Source: Candidatus Palauibacter soopunensis
Lineage (GTDB): Bacteria > Gemmatimonadota > Gemmatimonadetes > Palauibacterales > Palauibacteraceae
Assembly (NCBI RefSeq): GCF_947581735.1
Contig: NZ_CANPVT010000006.1
Span: 1 to 44,742 of the forward strand
DNA length: 44,742 nt
Direction: 5' to 3'
Positions 9,672 to 16,548 of the stretch are shown one piece after another. The translations under genes were made by a program, and so were the position numbers. Below the pieces are notes generated by a model, which worked only from the letters and a program-made list of their open reading frames with translations, ran no database searches and was not told the DNA's origin. Positions within the stretch are counted from its first letter, which is position 1. Each line of letters begins with the position of its first letter.

Positions 9672-10967
9672 GTGGCACAGGCTACGAGTACCCTGAGTCC
9701 CGAAGTCCGGACCCGTAAGCGACTCCCGGAGCAGGGCATCGACTGGGAGACGCTCGAGAGCGAACTGCTCAGCCGGAAGGCGATCGACTACGACTGGAAG
9801 AACGGTCGCGTCCCGTACCTCGTCTACTACGTCAACGAGGCGCTGAAGCGGGTGCAGGACGCGTCACACGCCATCTACTCCGTCGAGAACGCCCTCTCGG
9901 GGCAGGGTTCCTTCCCGAGCGTCGGAGCCATGGAGGACGAGGTCATCCAGATGGGCCTCGACATCTTCAACGCGCCCGAGGGCGCGGGTGGACAGTTCAC
10001 CTCGGGGGGGACGGAGAGCATCTTCCAGGCCGTGAAGGTGGCGCGCGACATGAAGCGCGAGGCGCGCCCGGATCTGGGCCGGCTCAATATCGTCGCCGCC
10101 TACAGCCGTCACCCCTCCGTGGACAAGGCCGCCCAGATCCTCGACCTCGACATGAAGTACGTGGATTGCCGGGCCGACTACCGCGCGGACGTGGACGCCA
10201 TCCGCGAGGCCATCGACGAAGCTTCGATCTTCATTTACGCCGGGGCTCCCACCATCTACTACGGGCTCATCGACCCGATGCGGGAACTCGGGGAAATCGC
10301 CCTCGAGACGGGCGTCCGCCTGCACTCGGATGCCTGCTACGGCGGCTTCATCGCGCCGTTCGCGCGGGAACTCGGCTATCCGGTCCCCGACTTCGATCTC
10401 TCCGTGCCGGGCGTGTCCAGCCTGTCCGCCGACCTCCACAAGTTCGGTTTCGCGCAGAAGAGCGCTTCGCTCGTCCTCTTCGCCGACGGCAGCGACATCG
10501 AATACGCTCGGTACGTGGTCCGCGACCTCGCCGGCGGCTCCTACGCCTCGGCCACGGCCCAGGGCTCCCGGCCGGGCGGGGCGGTGGCGTGCGCCTGGAC
10601 GATGCTCCGGCACATCGGCCGGGAGGGATACCGGGAGATCGTAGGCGGGATCATGGAGACGACCCGCGCGGCAATCGACGGCGTGAGGGCGATCGACGGG
10701 CTCTACGTGTTCGAACCCGAAGGGGACACGAACCTCTTCCGCTACGACGTCGAGCCCGGAGAACCGTTCAACATCTTCGCGGTCGCGAGACTCATGAACG
10801 AGCGAGGCTGGATGATGGGACAGCACCGCAAGCCGCCGGCCATCCACCAGCCGATCACGTCCGTCCACACGCCGGTGCTGGGCGAATACCTCTCGGACCT
10901 CGAGGAGTGCGTCGCCATCGCCCGGCGGGACCGCCTCCAGGACACCTTCCTCGACGGCACCTACTAG
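9672..10967 (+). CDS. PLP-dependent lyase/decarboxylase of the sphingosine-1-phosphate lyase type
   Basis: Fold-type I PLP enzyme of 431 aa in the group II decarboxylase / sphingosine-phosphate lyase family. Seen: FTSGGTESIFQAVK (phosphate-binding Gly/Thr region), HSDACYGGF (PLP-ring Asp) and the PLP lysine at about residue 257 in SADLHKFGFAQKSAS. The latter resembles the HKYGxxPKG motif of S1P lyases. The family acts on phosphorylated amino alcohols or aromatic amino acids; the substrate is not determined. GTG at 9672 is chosen because GGAGGG lies seven bases upstream and homology-like sequence starts soon after. It is the first gene of a tight operon whose next start is six bases past its stop. 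Confidence 0.82.
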   Translation: MAQATSTLSPEVRTRKRLPEQGIDWETLESELLSRKAIDYDWKNGRVPYLVYYVNEALKRVQDASHAIYSVENALSGQGSFPSVGAMEDEVIQMGLDIFNAPEGAGGQFTSGGTESIFQAVKVARDMKREARPDLGRLNIVAAYSRHPSVDKAAQILDLDMKYVDCRADYRADVDAIREAIDEASIFIYAGAPTIYYGLIDPMRELGEIALETGVRLHSDACYGGFIAPFARELGYPVPDFDLSVPGVSSLSADLHKFGFAQKSASLVLFADGSDIEYARYVVRDLAGGSYASATAQGSRPGGAVACAWTMLRHIGREGYREIVGGIMETTRAAIDGVRAIDGLYVFEPEGDTNLFRYDVEPGEPFNIFAVARLMNERGWMMGQHRKPPAIHQPITSVHTPVLGEYLSDLEECVAIARRDRLQDTFLDGTY

Positions 10968-10972
10968 CCACG

Positions 10973-11644
10973 ATGCCGGCCGGACTGCTTTCGGCGCTGA
11001 TCATCGCGCTCCTGACGCTACTCGGGATCGGCACTCGCTACTACGTACTCGGGGACCTCAACGCCATCCATGGTCTGTTCAGTCTGTTTTTCTCCACGAA
11101 TCTCCTGATCTGCTATTGGGAGGCGTGTCTGTACCTGCGGCGGGATTACATCGAGGAGCGCGCCGTGCACTGGCGCGAGCGGCAGCGCGAGACCGGCCGA
11201 ACCCCGGCCGTCGAGTTTCTGACCACGAGGGTGCCCCTCAGGCGGATCCTGTCCCCGATGGTCTGGGCGGACGCCTGGGCCACCTACTCGATGGTGGATG
11301 AATCCTATGCGGATCGCCGCACGTTCGGGTTCACCGTCGATATCGCCAACGGTTTCTTCACGCCGGTTCCGACGCTGATCCTGTACGGAGCCTTTACCGT
11401 CGGTTTCCTGCCGGCGGTCGTCTCCGGCATTCTCGCCGCCATGCTGTTCTGGCAGTGGGTGTACGTGTCGACCCTTTACTGGGTCAGCTTCTTCGTCGCG
11501 GGAAGGCAGACGCTCATCTCGAGGGGCGAGTTCCTCGTCTATGTCGGCGCCCCGAACGCCTTCTGGGTGCTGTGCCCCGCGTTCGGGCTGTACGTCTCCG
11601 TTCGCCTGATCCTGGACGGCAACTACAGCGTGCTGGGATTCTGA
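10973..11644 (+). CDS. Multi-pass membrane protein of unknown function
   Basis: Unrecognised inner-membrane protein of 223 aa. Hydrophobic segments lie at about residues 3-20, 33-52, 122-142, 144-172 and 186-212. An acidic/basic cytoplasmic-looking loop (RRDYIEERAVHWRERQRE) sits between the second and third. Aromatic residues are abundant in the membrane parts. It starts six bases after the lyase stop and ends three bases before the thymidine kinase start, so it belongs to the operon. A role tied to lipid or long-chain-base metabolism with the neighbouring lyase is possible, but nothing in the sequence shows it. Confidence 0.7.
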   Translation: MPAGLLSALIIALLTLLGIGTRYYVLGDLNAIHGLFSLFFSTNLLICYWEACLYLRRDYIEERAVHWRERQRETGRTPAVEFLTTRVPLRRILSPMVWADAWATYSMVDESYADRRTFGFTVDIANGFFTPVPTLILYGAFTVGFLPAVVSGILAAMLFWQWVYVSTLYWVSFFVAGRQTLISRGEFLVYVGAPNAFWVLCPAFGLYVSVRLILDGNYSVLGF

Positions 11645-11647
11645 ACG

Positions 11648-12286
11648 ATGTTCCATGGGGCGAGACACGGTTGGATCGAGGTCGTCGCCGGCGTCATGTT
11701 CAGCGGTAAGTCCGAGGAGTTGATCCGGCGCGTGCGGCGCGCCCTCATCGCCGGGCGGCGGGTGCAGCTCTTCAAGTCGCACCTCGACGACCGCTACGGA
11801 GGCCAGTTCCGGATCTCGTCCCACGACGGGCGGGAGATCGACGCCGAGCCCGTGTCCAGTTCCGTGCAGGTCGCCGGGAAGGTTCGCCCGTCGACGCAGG
11901 TTGTCGCCGTCGACGAGGCCCAGTTTCTGGACGACGGCATCTGCGTGGTTGTCGACGCCCTCGCCGACGCCGGGGTGCGCGTCATCGTGGCGGGCACCGA
12001 CATGGATTTCCGCGGCGAGCCCTTCGGCCCCATGGGGCTGCTCCTGGCGCGCGCGGAACGGATCGACAAGCTGACGGCGATCTGCGTCGTTTGCGGCGAT
12101 CCGGCGACGAGGAACCAGCGCCTGATCGACGGGAAACCGGCGCCCGCCGAAGGACCGACGATCCAGGTGGGCGGCTCCGAGTCCTACGAGGCGCGCTGCC
12201 GCCGCTGCCACGACGTGCCGCAGCGGGACCGGGCCCAGAGAGAGTTGTTGCCGACGGATGGCACAGAGGAATGGAAGGGGATCTAG
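11648..12286 (+). CDS. tdk: Thymidine kinase (type II, TK1-like)
   Basis: Phosphorylates thymidine to dTMP with ATP in the cytoplasm (pyrimidine salvage). At 212 aa it fits the TK1-like family. Seen: a P-loop GVMFSGKSEEL with Lys21 and Ser22, the catalytic acid in VDEAQF (Glu90), the loop region TDMDFRGEPFGPMG, and a structural zinc site with four Cys in two CxxC pairs (CVVC and CRRC). The N-terminal leader MFHGARHG is slightly longer than usual. The start is three bases after the membrane-protein stop. Its stop is immediately followed by the ggt ATG with no gap. Confidence 0.93.
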   Translation: MFHGARHGWIEVVAGVMFSGKSEELIRRVRRALIAGRRVQLFKSHLDDRYGGQFRISSHDGREIDAEPVSSSVQVAGKVRPSTQVVAVDEAQFLDDGICVVVDALADAGVRVIVAGTDMDFRGEPFGPMGLLLARAERIDKLTAICVVCGDPATRNQRLIDGKPAPAEGPTIQVGGSESYEARCRRCHDVPQRDRAQRELLPTDGTEEWKGI

Positions 12287-13342
12287 ATGGACGCACGTGC
12301 TCGGCCGATGATCGCGCTGTTCGCCACGTTCCTGCTGCTTCTGCCTCAGGGCGCCTCCGCGGTGCAGACAGACCCGGATCGATACCCGGATCGGCCGGCG
12401 CACCGGCCGGCGGTGCCGGGCCCGAACGGGCTGGTGACGGCCGGCCATCCCCTGGCATCCATGGCGGGTCTCCGCACGCTCATGGCCGGGGGTAATGCCG
12501 CCGATGCCGCCGTCGCGACCCTTGCCACGCTGAACATCGTACGCCCGCAGATGTCCGGGATGGCGGGGAACGGGTTCGTGACGCTCTACGACCGCGTCTC
12601 CGATCGCGTGTACTCGCTGGGGGCCACGGGCGCCGCGCCTCTGGCCATCGATCCCGCGAGCCGCGCGGCCGAGGAGTTGAACAAGGGGATCCACGCGGGC
12701 GTCGTCCCCGGCCTGTTCGGGGGATGGATCGCCTTGCTGGACCGTTTCGGCACCATGAGCCTGGCCCAGGTGCTCGCCCCGGCCATCGACTACGCGGAAA
12801 ACGGTCATCCGATAGAGGCGTCCGTGGTGGCGGCGATCGAATCTCACCGGGAACTCTTCGAGAGCTTCCGATCGAGCCGGCGGATGTTCCTCCCTCGCGG
12901 GAGGGTGCCCGAGCCCGGCGAAACGTTCCGGATGCCTGATCTCGCGAACACGCTCCGCAAGGTGGTCGAGGCTGAGCAGGCGGCCCTGGCGGCCGGCAAG
13001 ACGCGCTCGGAAGCGCTCCGGGCCGCGTTCGATCGGTTCTACCGGGGCGACATCGCCGAGGAGATGGCCCGTTTCTACCGGGAGAACGGCGGCGACTTCA
13101 CCATGGAGGACTTCGCCCGCTACGAGCCTATCTGGGCGGAGCCGCTCCACACCACGTACCGGGGATACGACATCTACACCAGCCCGCCGACGTCACGCGG
13201 AGGGCTGGAAGTGACGATGCAGTTGAATCTTGTCGAGGGGTTCGACCTGCGGGGCCTCGGGGCCGGGAGTGCCGAGACCATCCACCTGCTCTCGGAGGCG
13301 ATCAAGGTCGCGAAGGCCGACGTCTATGCCTACGCGACATGA
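12287..13342 (+). pseudogene. ggt: Gamma-glutamyltransferase, 5' half, interrupted by element E1
   Basis: N-terminal part of a periplasmic gamma-glutamyltranspeptidase (glutathione and gamma-glutamyl peptide breakdown). A signal peptide (MIALFATFLLLLPQGASA) is followed by family motifs: GGNAADAAVATL, the region MSGMAGNGF and VPGLFGGWIALLDRFG. Homologous sequence ends at KADVYAYA (base 13336); the frame then adds one Thr and meets TGA at 13340-13342, inside E1. The missing 3' half, with the catalytic Thr, is found at 20174-20992. As it stands no active enzyme can be made, since autoprocessing needs the small subunit. Precise excision of E1 would rejoin GCC TAC GCG to GCC GAT CCC in frame. Confidence 0.9.
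13328..13336. repeat. E1 left core site (attL), GCCTACGCG
   Basis: Nine bases that also occur at 20174-20182. To the left the ggt frame is intact (GTC TAT GCC TAC GCG); immediately to the right it goes to ACA TGA. It is the likely strand-exchange core; the real crossover may be shorter than the visible identity. Confidence 0.85.
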
Positions 13343-13396
13343 GCATTCGGATCCACATGTCGTTGTGATCGTTCATCTTACGGGATTCGTCGGTCG

Positions 13397-13424
13397 GATT
13401 CCCGCTGATTGACTCCCGCCGATT
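13397..13424. repeat. Tandem 14-bp integrase arm-like sites, E1 left end
   Basis: GATTCCCGCTGATT (13397-13410) is followed directly by GACTCCCGCCGATT (13411-13424), 12 of 14 identical. The pair lies between the core and the integrase stop. Similar pairs occur at the other end of E1 (20034-20067) and at the matching place in E2 (39104-39131), which fits arm-type integrase binding sites. Confidence 0.6.
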
Positions 13425-13433
13425 CGTTTCGGG

Positions 13434-14594
13434 TCAGGCGCGGACCCTCGGGCGGCTGTCCAGCGCCTTCCTGAGCTGTACAGCGTCGGCCTGCTGATAG
13501 CAGCGCAACACCGTCTGAGCCTCCTTCCAGCCGCCCAGTTCGCACAGCACCTTGAGCGGCAGGTCCATCAGGTCGCTGGCAAACTTGCGCCTCAGCGAGT
13601 GCCAGCCCCGCCGCGCCTTCGGCTCCAGTCCCGCAAGCCGCTCGGCCTTGCGCCACCAAACGCCGGTCCGTCCCCTGCCGATGCTCGCCGAGGGATCCTT
13701 CGAGGCGGGCAGGATCAGCTTCTCCCCGCTACCGGGGTTCGCCTCCCGCGCCTCCTCCAACACCGCCACCGCCTCGTCCGTCATCGGCGTGACGTGCTCG
13801 TAGCCCGTCTTCTCGTGTTCCGCCCGCCACCGCACCTCCCGGCCCTCGAAGTCGATGTCAGACCACCTCAGGTTGCGGATGGCCCCGATCCGGTGACCGG
13901 TCTCGTGGGCGAGCACGAACGCGACGTGGAACCGCCAGTCCACCTGCCGGGACACCCCGAGCATCGCCCGGTACTCCTCCTCGGAGAGAACGACCCTGGC
14001 GGGGTTCTTCTCCTTGGGCGTCCTCAGACCCCTCAGCGGGTTCGAGTCGAGAAGGAGCCTCCCCTCCTCGTCTCTGGACTTGGTCGCCCAGTTGAGCACC
14101 GCGAGCAGGAACTTCAGGTCCAACTCGATGGTCCGGTTGGACACCGGCTTCCCGCTCGGTCCGATCCTTCCCGCCCGGCGCTCCCGGATGAAGCGGTCCC
14201 AGTCCCTTTGAGACAGGGTCTCGGGTCGCCGGTCCCGACCGAGTAGGTCGAGGAACATCCCCGTCGCGATCCTGTCCCGGTGCTGGACCCGCCTCGTCTT
14301 GGTGGGCGTCACCTCCTCACCGTAGATGTCAAAGAGCCTCTCCAGAGTGAGCGGCTCCGGCTCGGCTTCCGCCTTGCCGTTGGGCTGAAGCATTGCGAAG
14401 TCCGCGGCGGCTTCGTCCGCCTGCCGCTTCGCTTTCGCCCAATCGCGGTGTCCGAGCGACCGGGTGAGCCTTCGCCCGTTCTCGCGCCACTCCATCTGGA
14501 ACAGGCCGGTTTTCGGGTCGGGAAACACCCGGACCCTGTTCCGGCCCCATTCGCCGGCGCCGTAGCTCCGGCGGCCTTTTCTCGTGCGTGCCAT
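13434..14594 (-). CDS. int: Tyrosine recombinase / integrase of element E1
   Basis: Phage-type integrase of 386 aa that would insert and excise E1. A basic N-terminus (arm-binding region, about 1-80) is followed by a core-binding SAM-like domain (about 85-190, LFDIYGEEV...FLLAVLNWA) and a catalytic domain. Catalytic residues: Arg235 in HETGHRIGAIR, Lys262 in EKTGYEH, His332 and Arg335 in WHSLRR, Trp356 in GGWK and the nucleophile Tyr366 in RCYQ. The start at 14594 (MARTRKG) is chosen over an upstream GTG/ATG extension because GAGAGGAAT precedes it and the E2 integrase begins at the same place. It is clearly homologous along its whole length to the E2 integrase. It is transcribed toward the left border, with the stop about 100 bases from the core. 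Confidence 0.92.
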   Translation of the reverse strand: MARTRKGRRSYGAGEWGRNRVRVFPDPKTGLFQMEWRENGRRLTRSLGHRDWAKAKRQADEAAADFAMLQPNGKAEAEPEPLTLERLFDIYGEEVTPTKTRRVQHRDRIATGMFLDLLGRDRRPETLSQRDWDRFIRERRAGRIGPSGKPVSNRTIELDLKFLLAVLNWATKSRDEEGRLLLDSNPLRGLRTPKEKNPARVVLSEEEYRAMLGVSRQVDWRFHVAFVLAHETGHRIGAIRNLRWSDIDFEGREVRWRAEHEKTGYEHVTPMTDEAVAVLEEAREANPGSGEKLILPASKDPSASIGRGRTGVWWRKAERLAGLEPKARRGWHSLRRKFASDLMDLPLKVLCELGGWKEAQTVLRCYQQADAVQLRKALDSRPRVRA

Positions 14595-14621
14595 CGTTCG
14601 ATTCCTCTCGTTCGATGGACT

Positions 14622-14642
14622 GCACGATCTGCGCGAATGAAA
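14622..14642 (-). promoter_or_regulatory. Conserved leader upstream of the E1 integrase
   Basis: A 21-base stretch containing GCACGATCTGCGCGAATGAA lies about 28 bases upstream of the integrase start. It is repeated exactly upstream of the E2 integrase at 40325-40345, although sequence further out differs. It may be a promoter element, operator or leader of the integrase genes. Confidence 0.45.
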
Positions 14643-14750
14643 CCTCGCGACGACGGGGCTCGTCGTCCAGAGTTGGCGCCCCGGCCAGCTTTCGGGCGGG
14701 CGCGCCACGGGGGCGCTGGTCTCTGCGGTTTGTGGAGGAGCCAGATGTTA

Positions 14751-14790
14751 TTTTGTTTCACAAAAACTCTGGCTGGGGGATGCCCCCCAG
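14751..14790. other. Candidate oriT or regulatory hairpins upstream of mobC
   Basis: Two adjacent inverted repeats lie in the divergent region between int and mobC. TTTTGT-TTC-ACAAAA (14751-14765) is in an unusually AT-rich patch, and CTGGGGG-ATGC-CCCCCAG (14773-14790) has a 7-bp stem. Transfer origins of MOB systems are commonly next to mobC/mobA and carry such repeats. No known nic consensus was identified, so autoregulation by the MobC-like protein is an equal alternative. Confidence 0.35.
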
Positions 14791-14836
14791 ACCCCCCAAC
14801 GACACTTTCGCGCGCCACCAGAGGAGGCCGCCCGAC

Positions 14837-15181
14837 ATGGCCCGTCCCCGGAAGCCCGAGGCCGAACGCAGGAGCCGCACGATCGGCGTGCGCGTCACCA
14901 CCGCCGAGGCCGCGGAGATCGCCGAGCGGGCCGGAGCGGCCCGCATGACGACGGGCGGCTACATGCGCCGCAGGGCGCTGGGGCAGCCGGTCCGCGAGGC
15001 TGTCGTTCTCCGTCTCGGCGCGGCCGAGCGGGTCGAACTCCACCGGATCGGCGTCAATCTAAACCAGATTGCCCGCGCCTTGAACTCCGGGGCCTCCGCT
15101 CCTTCCGGGACGCTGGAGGCAGTCGAGCGGGTGGGCGAGCTTGCGGCCGGTCTCCTGAGCGGGGAGGCGCTGGACCGATGA
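14837..15181 (+). CDS. MobC-like relaxosome accessory protein
   Basis: Small basic protein of 114 aa with the layout of plasmid mobilisation protein MobC. An N-terminal ribbon-helix-helix-like segment (RSRTIGVRVTTAEAAEIAERAG) is followed by a helical part with the family-typical LHRIGVNLNQIARALNSG. It would bind oriT and help the relaxase open the strand. ATG 14837 follows a GAGGAGG site with about ten bases spacing. Its stop overlaps the relaxase start (ATGA at 15178-15181), the usual mobC-mobA coupling. Confidence 0.82.
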   Translation: MARPRKPEAERRSRTIGVRVTTAEAAEIAERAGAARMTTGGYMRRRALGQPVREAVVLRLGAAERVELHRIGVNLNQIARALNSGASAPSGTLEAVERVGELAAGLLSGEALDR

Positions 15182-16389
15182 TCCCGAAGATCAACGGACT
15201 GGGCCGCTCGTTCGCCGGGGTCGCGGCGTACTGCCTCCACGATGCACCGGAGCCGGACGACCGCCGTCCGAGGACATCGGAGCGGGTCGGGTGGGCCGAC
15301 ACCCGGAACCTCGCGACGTTCCGGCCGGAGCGGGCCGCGCGGCTGATGGCCGCGACCGCGAGGGCGGCCCCCGACCTCAAGCGGCTGGCGGGCGTTGCGC
15401 GGACGGGGCGCAAGCTGGCGAAGCCGGTCCTGCACTACTCGCTCAGCTGGGCTGAGGACGAGACGCCCGACAAGGGGGAGATGAGCCAGGCGGTGGACGA
15501 GAGCTTGGAGGTGCTGGGGCTGGAGGGCCACGAGGCGCTGATCGTCGCGCACGAGGACACCACACACCCGCATGTCCACGTGATCGCCAACCGGGTCGAT
15601 CCGGAGACCGGAAAGGCGGCGACGCTGGATGACAGCAAGCTCCGGCTGTCGCGCTGGGCCGAGGGCTACGAGCGGGAGCAGGGCCGGATCCGGTGCGAGA
15701 GGCGGGTCGAGAACAACGAGCGGAGGCGGGCGGGCCGGGAGGTGGTTCGCGACCCGTCGGAACGACCGCGCCATTGGGCGCGCGTCCGGCGCGAGGGGAT
15801 GCAGCCCGGGCGGGCGCGGCGAGCCAGGAAGCCGCGCCGCGAGGATCAGGTCGACTTGGAGGCATGGCGGCATGGCGAGGCGGAGGCTTGGGAGACGGTC
15901 GCGGACGGGCGCGAGTACAGCTTCCAGCACCTTGAGGCCCGGGCGCGGAAGGAATGGGCCGAACTGCACAAGCGGCAGGAGGAGATGCGGCAGCGGCTCG
16001 ACCGAGAGAGCCGCACCATGCTCGGTCGGCTCCGGATCTGGCGGCTCGATCGTTCGCTCAGGGAACTGGCCGGGGCGATCCGGGGCCGGAAAGATCTGGT
16101 CGAGGGCTGGCGCGAGGATCTCGACGGGTATCACAGGGACGAGCGGGCCGAGTTGGGCAAGGCACACGGCGAGCGCGCCCGTGAGATCGAGCGCGGTTGG
16201 GGCAAGTTCTACCGAAACAGGCTGGTGGAGGCGGAGCGGCGCGCATGGTCGGTGCGCGCGACCATGAGGGAGAGGGAGCGCGAACAGACACGGGAGAGGG
16301 AGCGCGGTCGGACCATCACCCGCATTGTTGTACCGCCACCGCCCCGGCCCCGAGGCCCCGAGCGTGGCGGCGGTGGGTTCGAGCGATGA
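15178..16389 (+). CDS. MOB relaxase (MobA/VirD2-type nuclease)
   Basis: Relaxase of 403 aa that would nick oriT and pilot single-stranded E1 DNA in conjugation. The N-terminal domain shows SFAGVAAYCLHD with a candidate catalytic Tyr18, then LHYSLSW. The metal-binding three-His motif is HEDTTHPHVHVIANRV (His130, His132, His134), typical of MOBP-like relaxases. The C-terminal half, from about residue 170, is highly charged and Arg-rich with probable coiled coil and no helicase or primase motif. Its start overlaps the mobC stop by four bases. No coupling protein or type IV secretion gene is present, so mobilisation needs a helper. Confidence 0.88.
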   Translation: MIPKINGLGRSFAGVAAYCLHDAPEPDDRRPRTSERVGWADTRNLATFRPERAARLMAATARAAPDLKRLAGVARTGRKLAKPVLHYSLSWAEDETPDKGEMSQAVDESLEVLGLEGHEALIVAHEDTTHPHVHVIANRVDPETGKAATLDDSKLRLSRWAEGYEREQGRIRCERRVENNERRRAGREVVRDPSERPRHWARVRREGMQPGRARRARKPRREDQVDLEAWRHGEAEAWETVADGREYSFQHLEARARKEWAELHKRQEEMRQRLDRESRTMLGRLRIWRLDRSLRELAGAIRGRKDLVEGWREDLDGYHRDERAELGKAHGERAREIERGWGKFYRNRLVEAERRAWSVRATMREREREQTRERERGRTITRIVVPPPPRPRGPERGGGGFER

Positions 16390-16548
16390 GCCTGATGTCG
16401 GCATCGCAGCGCGACGCCGCCATGCAGTGAGGCGCGGACACCGAACAAGAAGCGCGGGTTCTCCGGTGTTTCTTGGGGGGAGTCCTCGCCCGGCGGAAGC
16501 CCGTCGTTAGATTGGGTATCCTGTCCCCGCTTTAGATGAGAGTGGCGC

